DNA from: Myxococcales bacterium
GTDB lineage: Bacteria; Myxococcota_A; Polyangia; Palsa-1104
Assembly (NCBI GenBank): GCA_003170275.1
Contig: PNAM01000117.1
Coordinates: forward strand, 2,859-66,858
Reading direction: 5' to 3'
Length of the DNA: 64,000 nt
In this document: in pieces, positions 1-11,400 of the stretch
How positions within the stretch are numbered: position 1 is the stretch's first letter
Layout of the letters: each line of letters begins with the position of its first letter
Program-made: the position numbers and the translations under genes
The notes under the pieces: generated by a model
Database searches by the model: none
Told to the model about the DNA's origin: nothing
The model's input: the letters and a program-made list of their open reading frames with translations, nothing else

Positions 1-995
1 CGGATGTGCTGCTCGCGCGTGGCGAGCGTGAGCACGTAGCCGCGCCGCCCGTCCTTGTCGATGGTCTCGCCCACCAGCCGGCCGGGGAGCTGCCGCATGT
101 GCTCGTTCCTGGCCGCGAACAGGCCCACGCCCGGTCCGCCGCAGGTGGGCGGGATCGCCAGGCCCAGCCCCTCACCGACGGCGATGTCGGCGCCTAGCGC
201 GCCCGGCGACTTGAGCACGCCGTAGGCCACCGGCTCGGTGTTGACCACCACCAAAAGCGCGCCGCGCGAATGCGCGAGGTCCGCGATCGGCTGCAGGTCT
301 TCGACCACGCCGAAGAAGTTTGGCGACTGCACCACCACGCACGCGAGGTCCTGCGCCTTCTCAACGCGCTCGGCGAGCACCTTCATCGCTACGCGCCCGT
401 CGGCGCCGAAGCCGACGAGCGACTCCGCCCCGTGCGCGCCCTTCTCCGAGCCCGACAGATAGGTGTCGATGGTGTGCTCGTACTGCGGGTGGAGCGCGCC
501 GGCCAGGATCGCGTGGTGCTTGCCGGTCACGCGGCGCGCCATCAGCACCGCCTCGGCCGCGCCCGACGCCCCGTCGTACATCGACGCGTTGGCGACCCCG
601 AGCCCGAACAACTCGGAGACGATGGTCTGGAACTCGAACACCGCCTGCAGCGTGCCCTGCGAGATCTCCGGCTGGTACGGCGTGTAGCTGGTGTACCACT
701 CGGACCGCATGAGGAGCGCGTCGACCGCACACGGGATCACGTGCGGCGTGACGCCCGCGCCGAGGAATGCCAGCGCAGCGCCTTCGCGCGGGGTCGCGCC
801 CAGCGACGGCCGCGAGCGCGAGCCAATCTCGCCCAGGTGCGCGAGCAGCGTGCCCTCGTCGAGCGGCTCGATCTCGAGCGGCCGCTTCGCGCGCAGGCGA
901 TCGGGGATGTGCTCGAACAGCGACGCCACCGACGGCTTGCCGATGACGCGCAGCATGCGCTGTACGTCCTCATCCGTGTGCGGAATGTATCGCAC
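1..995 (-). CDS. gcvPA: glycine dehydrogenase (decarboxylating) subunit 1, partial
   Basis: N-terminal subunit of the two-subunit P-protein of the glycine cleavage system. With subunit 2 it decarboxylates glycine using PLP and passes the aminomethyl group to the lipoyl arm of GcvH. The visible 331 residues begin VRYIPHTDEDVQRML and include the family stretches TSYTPYQPEISQGTLQ, NASMYDGASGAAEA and GEGLGLAIPPTCGGPG, all typical of GcvPA. The PLP lysine belongs to subunit 2 and is not expected here. The family is about 440-450 residues, so roughly a quarter of the C-terminus lies beyond the window edge. The start is a GTG two bases after the gcvH stop, so translation is probably coupled. Third gene of the gcvT-gcvH-gcvPA operon; gcvPB is probably next, outside the window. 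Confidence 0.93.
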   Translation of the reverse strand, partial: MRYIPHTDEDVQRMLRVIGKPSVASLFEHIPDRLRAKRPLEIEPLDEGTLLAHLGEIGSRSRPSLGATPREGAALAFLGAGVTPHVIPCAVDALLMRSEWYTSYTPYQPEISQGTLQAVFEFQTIVSELFGLGVANASMYDGASGAAEAVLMARRVTGKHHAILAGALHPQYEHTIDTYLSGSEKGAHGAESLVGFGADGRVAMKVLAERVEKAQDLACVVVQSPNFFGVVEDLQPIADLAHSRGALLVVVNTEPVAYGVLKSPGALGADIAVGEGLGLAIPPTCGGPGVGLFAARNEHMRQLPGRLVGETIDKDGRRGYVLTLATREQHI

Positions 996-997
996 GT

Positions 998-1390
998 CTA
1001 GCCTTGCTCCTTCAGGTAGGCCTCGTAGTCTGCGGTGCTCATGAGCCCGTCGAGCTCTTTCGGATCGCTCAACTCGATCTGCACCATCCAGCCCTCGTCG
1101 TAGCAGTCCTCGTTGATCATCTCGGGCGAGTCGGACAGCGGACTGTTCACCTTGAGCACCTTGCCGGTGCACGGCGCGAACAGGTCCGAGACCGCCTTGA
1201 CGCTCTCGACGGTGCCGAACACCTGATCCTTGCGGATCTCTTCGCCCTCGTCGGGGAGGTCGACCTGCGTGATGTCACCGAGCGAGTCGACGGCGAACTT
1301 GGTGATGCCGATGGTCGCGTTCTTGCCCTCGATGCGCGCCCACTCGTGCTCTTTGGTGTAACGAAGATCGTTCGGGTAATCGGCGGACAT
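998..1390 (-). CDS. gcvH: glycine cleavage system H protein
   Basis: Lipoyl carrier protein, 130 residues, full family length. It shuttles the methylamine group between the P, T and L proteins. The N-terminus LRYTKEHEWARIEG and the lipoylation site GTVESVKAVSD (modified lysine about residue 65) are diagnostic. The C-terminal NEDCYDEGWMVQIE segment is also conserved. The ATG is preceded by AAGGAG at 5-nt spacing, and this ribosome site overlaps the gcvT stop codon, so the two genes are coupled. Start alternatives further upstream run into gcvT in another frame and were rejected. Confidence 0.97.
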   Translation of the reverse strand: MSADYPNDLRYTKEHEWARIEGKNATIGITKFAVDSLGDITQVDLPDEGEEIRKDQVFGTVESVKAVSDLFAPCTGKVLKVNSPLSDSPEMINEDCYDEGWMVQIELSDPKELDGLMSTADYEAYLKEQG

Positions 1391-1398
1391 GAGTCTCC

Positions 1399-2517
1399 TT
1401 ACTTGCGCTTGTAGAACGGGCCTTTGACGATTTCGGCGGCGGCGGGCTTGCCGCGACAGTCGATCACCAGCCGCGTGCCCGGCTCCGAGCGATCGGCCGG
1501 CACGTACCCCATCCCGATGTTCACGCCGACGGTGGGGCCGATCGCGCCCGAGGTCACGCCGCCGATCTTCGCGCCGCTGTCGTCGACGATCGGGTAGCCA
1601 TGGCGCGCGGTGCCGCGCTCCTTCATGACGAACCCGACCAGCCGGCGCTGGACGCCTTCGGCCTTCTGTTTGGCGAGCGCGGCCTCGCCGACGTACCCCT
1701 TGCCCTTGACCACCCAGCCGAGGCCGGCCTCGAGCGGCGTGTGCTGCTCGTCGATGTCGTTGCCGTAGAGGCACAGACGCGCTTCGAGCCGCAGCGTGTC
1801 GCGCGCGCCCAGGCCGATCGGCTGGATGCCGGCCGGCTTGCCCGCCTCGAGGATCGCATCCCACAGCTCGGGCGCGTCTTCCGCGCTGCAGAAGATCTCG
1901 ACGCCGTCTTCGCCGGTGTAGCCGGTGCGTGCCACCCAGGTCTTCTTGCCGGCGAGGTCGGCCTCGGTCATCGCGAACGCAGCGAGCTCGGCGATCGGCG
2001 CGCCGGTGAGGCTGGCGACCACGCCGATGGCCTTGGGGCCCTGCACGGCCAGGAGCGCGGTCTGGTCCGATTCGTTGTTGAGGTTGGGCGAGATCGACTT
2101 GGTGTGCTCCTGAAACCAGGCCACGTCCTTGTCGATGTTGCCGGCGTTGACGACGATCAGGTAGTGCTCGTCACCCTGGCGATAGACGATCAGGTCGTCG
2201 ACGATCCCGCCGTCGGGCTTGCACGCGACCGAGTACATCGCCGTGCGGTCGCGCAGCTTGCCGACGTCGTTGGTGACCAGTCGCTGCACCATCTCGGCGG
2301 CGCGCGGCCCGAAGAAGGCGACCTCGCCCATGTGCGAGACGTCGAACAGCCCGCACGCGGTGCGCACCGCCTTGTGCTCCTCGAGGATGCCCTTGTACTG
2401 CACCGGCATCGCCCAGCCGCCGAAGTCGATCACCTTCGCGCCGAGCGCCTTGTGGCGGTTGTAAAGAGGCGTCTGTTTCGGCGCAGTTGGCGACGCTGAC
2501 GGAGGAGGATTGCTCAT
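1399..2517 (-). CDS. gcvT: glycine cleavage system T protein (aminomethyltransferase)
   Basis: Transfers the methylene carbon from aminomethyl-lipoyl-GcvH to tetrahydrofolate and releases ammonia. It has 372 residues, normal for the family. Recognisable blocks are FGGWAMPVQY near the N-terminus, the folate-site segment GGIVDDLIVYR, VNAGNIDKD, ARTGYTGEDGVEIF and GLGARDTLRLEA. The first 16 residues are Pro/Ser/Thr-rich and poorly conserved. First gene of the operon with gcvH 8 bp downstream. No Shine-Dalgarno is visible; instead a -10-like hexamer lies 9 nt before the ATG, which suggests a leaderless transcript. No glycine riboswitch fits in the 80-bp upstream gap. Confidence 0.96.
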   Translation of the reverse strand: MSNPPPSASPTAPKQTPLYNRHKALGAKVIDFGGWAMPVQYKGILEEHKAVRTACGLFDVSHMGEVAFFGPRAAEMVQRLVTNDVGKLRDRTAMYSVACKPDGGIVDDLIVYRQGDEHYLIVVNAGNIDKDVAWFQEHTKSISPNLNNESDQTALLAVQGPKAIGVVASLTGAPIAELAAFAMTEADLAGKKTWVARTGYTGEDGVEIFCSAEDAPELWDAILEAGKPAGIQPIGLGARDTLRLEARLCLYGNDIDEQHTPLEAGLGWVVKGKGYVGEAALAKQKAEGVQRRLVGFVMKERGTARHGYPIVDDSGAKIGGVTSGAIGPTVGVNIGMGYVPADRSEPGTRLVIDCRGKPAAAEIVKGPFYKRK

Positions 2518-2526
2518 GGCGCGGCA

Positions 2527-2555
2527 ATCCTACGGAGAGGCCCTGCCGGATGCAA
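2527..2555 (-). promoter_or_regulatory. putative promoter of the gcv operon
   Basis: On the minus strand TTGCAT (2555-2550), a 17-nt spacer, and TAGGAT (2532-2527) form a good sigma-70-like promoter. The -10 ends 9 nt before the gcvT ATG, so transcription would begin almost at the start codon. Confidence 0.5.
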
Positions 2556-2578
2556 TGGACAAAAGGTCATGGTTGATC

Positions 2579-2597
2579 GCAATCCCTTCGGGATTGC
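2579..2597 (-). terminator. perfect 8-bp hairpin directly after the kinase stop codon
   Basis: GCAATCCC, a TTC loop and GGGATTGC form a perfect 8-bp stem that begins one base beyond the TGA of the kinase gene. No U-tract follows on the minus strand, so a classical intrinsic terminator is not proven. It could terminate weakly or protect the 3' end of the upstream operon mRNA, and it separates that operon from gcvT. Confidence 0.4.
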
Positions 2598-4367
<1,770 letters not shown>

Positions 4368-4374
4368 CGGTCCT

Positions 4375-5529
4375 CTATTTTAGCAGCAACCCCGCGTTGA
4401 CGGGAATCGCAACCCGCTCGGGCGGCGACTGGGTGACCCCGACCGCTGCGCCGACCCCGGCCGCGACCAGCGCCCCGGCGCCGATGCCCACCCAGAACTG
4501 CCAGCGCTTGTAGATCGGAATGGGCGGCTTGGCGTCGACGCTGAGCGCGTACGGCAAGGAGTTCGAGCCGAGCGTGTCCAGGCGCGCGCCGGCCTCGTCG
4601 ACGGCGTCGAACCAATATTCGATACGCGTGCCGGCGGCCAGCGCCTGGTTGAACGTAGGCGGAAAGCTGACATCGCCCTGCTGTACGCTCGAGACCGCCC
4701 ACGCTCCGTGGCCCGCGCGATAGTGGAGCTGCAGCCCGGTCACCATCTGCAGCTTGTCGTGGGTGACCTCGATGCGCAGGCGCGGCGTCGCGCCCACCTT
4801 GAGCCGGGTCGGGGGCACGTGCTGCAGCCCGAGCGGCGCCTGGCCCTTCATGAGCGCCTGCGCCTGCACGAACGCGGCGAGGGCGACCTTCTCGGTGTCG
4901 GGCGGCGGCGAGGTCGACGGGTCGAGCTCGAGCGCGCGCGCGAACGTGTTCTCGGCCGCGCCGTCGCTGTGCGCGGCTTCCAGTCGTCCCTTGACGCGCA
5001 GCCCGCGCGCGACCTCGGGGCGCAGGTTCCCCACAGAGCGCTGGAAACGATCGAGCGCCGCCTGCGCTGCGTCGAGATCGCCCTGTCCCAGAAAATCCTC
5101 CGCCAGGTTCAGCGCGCTCACGCCGCGACCTTCGATGAGCAGCTTGTCGCGCTGCGCGTGCAGCTGCTTGGCATACTCATCCTCGACGCCCTTGAGCAGC
5201 GTCTCGGCGAGCGATCGCTCCGACGAAAACGGCACCAATCGCAGGTACGAACGGTACATCTCGCGCGCGCGGCGCAGGCTGTCGAGGCCGGCGCCGGTCT
5301 CGTACAAGCGGCGGTGCGACTGGCCGAGGTTGAACAAGATCGCCGGCAGCTTGGACAGCTCGTACGCCTTGGTGTAGTGCGTGAGCGCCTCGTCGTACTT
5401 GGCGAGGTCGTAGGCGACCTGGCCCAGCTCGAACTGCTTCTTGGCGTCTTCCATCTGCGCCGGCGTCTGCGCGCGCGCGCGGGTGCAGATCAGCGCGAGG
5501 AGCGCCACGACGATCCCGAGGCGCTTCAT
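4375..5529 (-). CDS. TPR-repeat envelope protein with C-terminal membrane anchor
   Basis: 384 residues. Signal peptide MKRLGIVVALLALICTRARA with cleavage before QTPA, then TPR-type helices (QFELGQVAYDLAKYDEALTH, NLGQSHRRLYETG) over roughly residues 25-200. A beta-rich domain follows (TPRLRIEVTHDKLQMV to IEYWFDAVDEAG, about 240-325), then one membrane helix near residues 345-370 and a short tail. The same order, with similar motifs, recurs in the protein at 62303-63721, so the two are paralogues. The start ATG overlaps the FG-GAP gene stop (ATGA) and the stop lies 7 bp before the kinase start, so the three genes form one operon. Exact function unknown; a periplasmic scaffold for the kinase is an inference. 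Confidence 0.8.
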   Translation of the reverse strand: MKRLGIVVALLALICTRARAQTPAQMEDAKKQFELGQVAYDLAKYDEALTHYTKAYELSKLPAILFNLGQSHRRLYETGAGLDSLRRAREMYRSYLRLVPFSSERSLAETLLKGVEDEYAKQLHAQRDKLLIEGRGVSALNLAEDFLGQGDLDAAQAALDRFQRSVGNLRPEVARGLRVKGRLEAAHSDGAAENTFARALELDPSTSPPPDTEKVALAAFVQAQALMKGQAPLGLQHVPPTRLKVGATPRLRIEVTHDKLQMVTGLQLHYRAGHGAWAVSSVQQGDVSFPPTFNQALAAGTRIEYWFDAVDEAGARLDTLGSNSLPYALSVDAKPPIPIYKRWQFWVGIGAGALVAAGVGAAVGVTQSPPERVAIPVNAGLLLK

Positions 5530-7283
5530 AGCGCACCTCCGGTGGTTTGCAGCGAGACGCGTCCGAGCGAGTCTCCGACCACCAGTACCAGGCCGGGCAG
5601 GTCCGCGCTGCTGAAGAAGTCGGCGCCCGCCGCCTGCGTGATGATCGCGTCGCCGAGCAGCACGGTTCCCGCGGCGCGCGCGCTGTCGAAGGCGAGTGGG
5701 AGCTGCGCGCCTGCGTCTACGAGCGAGTCGCCGGTCAGGATCAACGCTGCGCCCATCGCGCCCTGGATCGCGCCGGGCTGCGGGCTGGTGCCGACCACCA
5801 GCCGATCGCCGAAGCGGCCCGGCACGCGCGCCAGCGATGCGCCGAGCGAGACGGCGCTGACGGTCGAGCGCATCACGTGCATGACGTCCGCGTCGGTCGG
5901 CGCGGCGTCGGTCACGGCGATCACGTACACGGTCTCTCCACCGGGTGCGGTCACGGCGACCTCGGGTTTTCCATCGGCGTTGGTGTCGAGGATGGCGACC
6001 GCGCTGCCGACGCCGCCGCCCGCCATCCCCGTGCTCCAGATCCGCGCGACCGTCTGCGCGGTGAGCGCAAAATCCTTGTCGTCTGCGGGATTGAGGAAGT
6101 ACACCGCGTTGTCGCCCGGCGCGCCGGCCGCGACCAGCCCGGCCGTCGCTGCGACCGAGCGGCCGAGATGAACGCCGGAGGCCGCGCCCTGCGCCCGCTT
6201 GAGCGTCGCGGCGTTCAGGGTGGCGACGGTCAGCGGGGCGACCGCACGGGTTACGCTCTCGACGAGATAGACACGTCCGGCCGAGGGATCGGCAGCGGGC
6301 GACGCGCCGGCCGGCTCTGCACCGGGCGCACCGGCGACGACGGCCGGCTTCCCGTTCGAGAGGAAGACGGCCACGCTGGCGCCCAACAGGTCGCCCGGGT
6401 CGCCCAGGATCGTGACGTGCGGGATCGTCGACACGGCGCCGCTCAGCGAGCTCAATCCGCCGAAGAGAACGTAGACCGCGCCGACGGTGTTGCCCATCGC
6501 ATCGCGCACGCCGGGCGCGCCGACGATCAGATCGTCCTGGCCGTCGCCGTCCAGATCGCCGATCGCGAGCGACGCGCCGAACAGATCACCCGGGCGCTCT
6601 CCAGTGAGCTGCGCGGCGACCTCGATCGCATCGTGGGCCGCGTTGGGGCGCAGGAGCGAGACCTGCCCGCGGTTGGGCATCGCTGCGGCGCCGGCCTCCG
6701 CAGGAGTCGCGCCGGCCTCCGCGATCCCCACCGCGGCGAAACCGACCTTCGCCGCGACCGCGCTGACGGGATGCGCAGCCAAGGTGGCGTCGATCAACGG
6801 GATGGGCGGCGAGAGCGCTGGCAGCGCCGTGCCCGCGCAGTTCGAGCCGCAGTCGATGGTCAGCTTGATCGAGCCGCCAGGCAGCCTCGAGCCCAGGTCG
6901 CGAATGGCGCCGATCGGATTGCCGTAGCGGTTGATCGCCTGCGCGCTCACGTTCACCGTGCGAGCCGCCGCGCCGCCCTGGGGCACGACCTTGAGGTACG
7001 TGGTGTTGCGCAGGAACTTGAAGTCGGTCTGAAGGTCCGCGACGATCTCGGCGCGCCCGTCGCCGTCCAGGTCGATGTTGCGGACCCGCTCGTTCGTGGG
7101 CGCGCCGGCCAGCGCACCGGAGGGTTGAAAGCCGCCCATCGGGTCGCTGATCACGATCCGCACGCGATCGGTCTCGCCCAGCGTGGTTGCGTTCATGATG
7201 AGATCGACCTGCAACACACCGGGGTCGCTGCAGGCGCCGAGCAGCACGACGGCAGCCCCCCACAGAGAGACGGGAATCCTCAT
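5526..7283 (-). CDS. FG-GAP beta-propeller lipoprotein
   Basis: 585 residues. Begins MRIPVSLWGAAVVLLGAC, a lipoprotein signal with Cys18 in the lipobox. The mature protein contains FG-GAP/integrin-alpha-like repeats with calcium-loop motifs such as DLDGDGRAEIV, GDLDGDGQDDLIVGAP and ILDTNADGKPEVAVTAPGG, each followed by propeller strands (GRVYLVES, AVYFLNPA, VYVIAVTD). The expected fold is a calcium-binding seven-bladed propeller on the outer or inner membrane surface. A longer reading frame exists upstream but would add about 190 Arg-rich residues without a signal peptide, so the ATG at 7283 is preferred. First gene of the operon with the TPR protein (4-bp ATGA overlap) and the kinase. Ligand unknown. 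Confidence 0.85.
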   Translation of the reverse strand: MRIPVSLWGAAVVLLGACSDPGVLQVDLIMNATTLGETDRVRIVISDPMGGFQPSGALAGAPTNERVRNIDLDGDGRAEIVADLQTDFKFLRNTTYLKVVPQGGAAARTVNVSAQAINRYGNPIGAIRDLGSRLPGGSIKLTIDCGSNCAGTALPALSPPIPLIDATLAAHPVSAVAAKVGFAAVGIAEAGATPAEAGAAAMPNRGQVSLLRPNAAHDAIEVAAQLTGERPGDLFGASLAIGDLDGDGQDDLIVGAPGVRDAMGNTVGAVYVLFGGLSSLSGAVSTIPHVTILGDPGDLLGASVAVFLSNGKPAVVAGAPGAEPAGASPAADPSAGRVYLVESVTRAVAPLTVATLNAATLKRAQGAASGVHLGRSVAATAGLVAAGAPGDNAVYFLNPADDKDFALTAQTVARIWSTGMAGGGVGSAVAILDTNADGKPEVAVTAPGGETVYVIAVTDAAPTDADVMHVMRSTVSAVSLGASLARVPGRFGDRLVVGTSPQPGAIQGAMGAALILTGDSLVDAGAQLPLAFDSARAAGTVLLGDAIITQAAGADFFSSADLPGLVLVVGDSLGRVSLQTTGGAL

Positions 7284-7328
7284 GTAATCTAAAATGATAC
7301 CACGGCGTAATGGGGTATGATCGTCTCG
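7284..7328. promoter_or_regulatory. short divergent promoter region
   Basis: An unusually AT-rich gap between divergent lipoprotein genes. On the plus strand TATGAT (7316-7321) lies 7 nt before the ATG at 7329, and TAAAAT (7290-7295) is a second candidate. On the minus strand TATCAT (7299-7294) lies 10 nt before the ATG at 7283. No convincing -35 elements were seen, and the two promoters would overlap. Confidence 0.35.
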
Positions 7329-8435
7329 ATGCGTCGCCTGCTCCTCGTGCTTTTTGTCGAGCTGGCCGGCGGATCGCTGGCGGGTTGTGGAACACCGCCG
7401 GCGCGGCCCGAGGACGGCGGCGTGCTCGACATGACGCTCGACCCGCCGCGCCTCGTCCACGCCAGCGGCACGGTCGGCGACGACGGGCTCTCCGGCACCA
7501 TCGACTTCGACGTGCCCGACGGGACGCGCGGGATCTCGATCGAGATCGTGGGCGGCGCGCACACGCTCTATGCGCTCGGCTCGCTGCGCACCGCCGGCGG
7601 GAACGATCTGGTGACGCTGCCGGCGGGCGGAACCATAAAGCAGATCCTCGAGAGCAGCTTCTTCGACGATCGCGCGGCGATCCTGCCGGGCCCGATGTAC
7701 CAGGTGGTGCGGCTCGGCACGTTCACCACGCTCTATCCGCAGTCGCCCGATCAGGCGGTGCCGTCGGGCCGGCTCTCGCTGCGCGTCGCTGCCAGCGACA
7801 GCGTGAGCGGCGTGCAGGTCACCGTGCGCATGCCCGCCGACGACGGCGCCGGCGTGGTGCACCTGAACCTGTTCACGGTGAGCGAGCTCGCCGCCGCACC
7901 GCCGATCGACGCGGCGCTCGCGAGCTTGCGCGCGATCTATGCGCAGGCCGGCATCGAGGTGGTCGTCGACGGCATGCAGACGCTCACCGGCAGCGGCTTC
8001 AGCTCACCGACGGAGACGTTCTCGTATCTGCCGGCGCCGGATTCCGATCTGTGCGCGCTCGCGCAGCTCGGCCGCATGCGCGCGCCGACCGATGGAATCG
8101 ACGCGTTCATCGTCGACAGCTTCGCGGTGCCGGGCGTACGCGGCGAGAGTCTGGGCCTGCCGGGCGCGCCCGATCCGGGCAGTTACTACGACGGCATCTT
8201 CGTGGGCCGCGACGACGATCCGTTCGTGCTCGGACGATCGCTGGCGCACGAGCTGGGGCACGAGCTGGCGCTGCAGCACGTCGAGAACATCGGGATGAGC
8301 GGCACCGTCTACCCCGACCCGCTCGCCGACACGATGATCGGACAGGCCAACCTGATGGAGCCCACCGGCGGCTCGCTGCTCACCGCCGGCCAAACCTACG
8401 CGCTGCGACGAAGTGCTTTTCTACGCACGAAGTAG
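7329..8435 (+). CDS. metzincin-like zinc metalloprotease lipoprotein
   Basis: 368 residues. MRRLLLVLFVELAGGSLAGC is a lipoprotein signal with Cys20. The body is beta-rich and ends in a protease core: HELGHELALQH (His307, Glu308, His311, His317) matches the metzincin zinc motif HExxHxxGxxH except that Ala replaces the usual Gly. QANLMEPTG about 26 residues later could be the Met-turn (Met343). It probably cleaves extracellular or envelope peptides, and substrates are unknown. An ATG four codons upstream (7317) is possible, but the 7329 start gives a cleaner signal peptide and has TATGAT 7 nt before it. The 3' end overlaps the convergent secreted-protein gene by 40 bp. The zinc motif is clear, but the subfamily is not assigned. 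Confidence 0.75.
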   Translation: MRRLLLVLFVELAGGSLAGCGTPPARPEDGGVLDMTLDPPRLVHASGTVGDDGLSGTIDFDVPDGTRGISIEIVGGAHTLYALGSLRTAGGNDLVTLPAGGTIKQILESSFFDDRAAILPGPMYQVVRLGTFTTLYPQSPDQAVPSGRLSLRVAASDSVSGVQVTVRMPADDGAGVVHLNLFTVSELAAAPPIDAALASLRAIYAQAGIEVVVDGMQTLTGSGFSSPTETFSYLPAPDSDLCALAQLGRMRAPTDGIDAFIVDSFAVPGVRGESLGLPGAPDPGSYYDGIFVGRDDDPFVLGRSLAHELGHELALQHVENIGMSGTVYPDPLADTMIGQANLMEPTGGSLLTAGQTYALRRSAFLRTK

Positions 8436-11400
8436 AGCGCCAGCAACCCGAGCGCGAGCGCCCAGGCGCCGCCGCTTTCGCCGGAGCCGCCAATCGAGCA
8501 GCCGGCCGGAACGACGCGCGGTCCGCCGACGTCGCGCGATGCGTCGCCGCACACGCACGCGCCGCCCTGGCACGCGCCCATCTTGCTGCAGCCGGGCGCA
8601 TCGCACGCGCCGCCGTCGTTGGCCGCGTCGAACGCGGTGCAGGTCGACAGATCGTCCGACGAGCCGCACAGGTTGAAGCCGCCGCACGCGGTCGGCGCGG
8701 GCTTGTAGGTGCGGCAGACCGTGTTCAGCGCCGCGCACGAGATCGTCCCGCACAGCGAATCGCCGGGCGGCACGCCGACGCAGCCGTTGGCGGTGCACTT
8801 CTGACAGGGACCCGAGCACGGCGTATCACAGCACAACCCGGCGGTATCGTGCTCCGCGTCGCGCTCGCAGCGCCCGTCGGCGCAGCCGAACCCCGCGCTC
8901 GCCGGCGTGCACGCATCGCCCAGGCTGCGGCCGTTGAGCAGCCGGCTGCGCGCGCGCCCGACGCCCTTGGGGCTCTCGGTGTCGTAGACCAGCAGCATCT
9001 GTCCGTCGGCGCCGGCAGCCAGTCCGCCGCCGTTCGGATCGGGATTGCCGGCCAGCGGCTGGACCACGGGCGAATCACCAAACGACGCAAGCGTAGTGGC
9101 GGCGCCCGGCTTGGCGTCGTTCGGATTGGGCTGCCCGTTGGCTTGTAGCCGCAGGCCGCGCAGGCCGTACATTGTCGGGATCGTCTCGTCGACGAAGCTC
9201 ACCAGAAAACCCGCGCCCGTCGAGACCACATTCGGCCAGCGAGGCGCAAGGTTGCCGCCGCTGGCGACGTCGAACGATTGGGGCGCGCCGGTGCCGCCGA
9301 GTAGCGCGCCACGCAGCGTGCCTGCCGTCGCCGGTACCGGAGTGCCGTTGCCGCCGGTCTTTGGCGCGTGCTCCTCCCATACCACCACCACCGCGCCGGC
9401 ACTGTTCACGGCGACCGACGGCGCCATTTCGTAGAACATGCTTTGCACGGCGACGGAGATGGGGTTGGTACCGTCTGGCACGCCGTCGGCGGCGACGGGA
9501 ATCGCCACCACGTCGGAGTTCGCCGGCGGAGCATTGATGCGGCTTGCGCAGCCGCTCTCGAGGACGAGAACGTATTGGCCGCCCGCGAAAACCGCATTGC
9601 CCCCGCAGAGCGCCGGTGTGCTGGGGAGACTGACGACGTGAACCTGCTTCGCGTCGGCGCCGGTTAGAAGAGAGCCGTCGTCTTTCACGACCGCAGTCGC
9701 CACCCCGACGGACGCGCCGGTGCCGAGCGTTTCGAAATCCCAGCTGACGAGCCAGCGCTGGTTGATCGGGTCGACAGCGACCTGCGGGAATCGATTCTTG
9801 TAGATGATGTTTCCGCCGGAGCTTCCCGCAGCCAGCCCCATCGCTGTTCCAAGTGGCTCGCGAACGGTGCCATCGGGTTTCACGCGTGCAATGAACAAGC
9901 GTGCCTCGAAACTGAAGTCACTGACTGCTACATTATAGTCCGCTGTACTGATCGTGGTGGCAGCAGCGTCGCGGCGCGTGTCCTCCCAAGCGACGAGAAA
10001 GTCACCGCCTGGAAGCGCACCCACCGCGGGGTAGCGCTGATCACCGGGTTGTCCCATGAGTACGAACGGAGCGCCGAGTGGCATGCCCTTGCTGTCGAAT
10101 CGCTGGCCGTAGAGATCCGTCCCGCGCGTGGCGCTCAGGTCCACGTTGCGATCGTCCTCCCATACCGCGAGAAAGACGCTTCCGTTCCACGCCACCTGTG
10201 GCGAGCGTTCTATGTTCGGGCCGACGGATGTTGGCGCTGCTGCGCTTGCAGCAGGCGCGCCGCTGCCGATCGCGAGCGTGAGAAAGTCGTGGCCGGTGAT
10301 GCCGAGGGTCCTGTGCTGAACCGCCAACCGTCCGGTCGTTCCGGCGCTCGCCAACTCCACCGGCCGATCCGGATTGATCGATGAGAGCAGCGGCGTTGGG
10401 AGGGCGGCGCCCGCCTGAAGGACCACCGGCAGCGCGTCGATGGGCGCCAGCGACGTGCTGCGCACGGCGTCGATCACCGCGGTCACCTTCAACACATCGG
10501 TGTCTTCCCAGGCGACCAGGTAGTCTCCATTGATGAAGGCGACCTGCGGCCGATAGAAGTAGCGGTGGAGGGTCGCCGAAATCAAGAAGTCGCCCAGCCC
10601 GACGGTGCCGGTCGGGCTCACCGCCCGCCCGCGAATCTCGCGATCGCCGCCCGCGTTCACCTGCGACCACACCGCCAGGAATTCGGTCCCGCTCCACGCC
10701 ACCGAAATATCCGCCGGGGTGGGGTAGGGCATCGGCGGGGCCAACGGCGTGAGCTCGAGCGGCGCGCTCGCGCTCGGGGTCGTCCCCGCGGTGATCAGCG
10801 ACGACCATGCACCTGCAGTCGACGGCTGGGTCACCTGCGTGGTCCAGGTCACCAGGAAGCCGGAACTGCCGAGTGCGATCGCCGGCGCGATGGCGAGCGG
10901 ATCCGACGACACGGTAAGCGTCGGCCCAAGCAGCGTGTCGCTGGCCACGACCGCCGCATAGATGCCCAGGGTGCCTGTTTGTCGGTAGGCGACGACCGTC
11001 GTCCCGCCGCCGGCGGCGACCACGGCGCTTCCGTTGGGCTGGTTGGGAATGGATGCGCTCGCCGAGCCCAACATTCCCGCCGGGCTCACCAGCCTCACCT
11101 CGATCGATTGCTGCGAGAGATCGTGCCAGCAAACAACGAAGTTGGTGCCGTCGAAGGCCACTGCGGCCTGTTCGAGTTGCCCGGCTATCGGCCCCACCAA
11201 CGTAATCGGCGGGTCGAGGGCCGTGCCGTCGGCCATCACTTGAGCGGCGCGAATCGAGTGCAGACTGGAGGTGTCCTGCTCGTGCCAGACGGCGAGATAG
11301 ACGCCCGGGCTCCCCGGCGCGAAGGCAAGCGCCCCGTCGTCCTGATCGCCGAGCGCGGACACCTTGAGCGGCATGTCGATCGGAACGTCGGGCGACGCGA

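Noticed and set aside
2518..2597. Possible glycine riboswitch upstream of gcvT
   Set aside because: Only 80 bp separate gcvT from the kinase gene and no tandem aptamer pattern is visible; promoter elements are closer to the ATG than an aptamer would allow.
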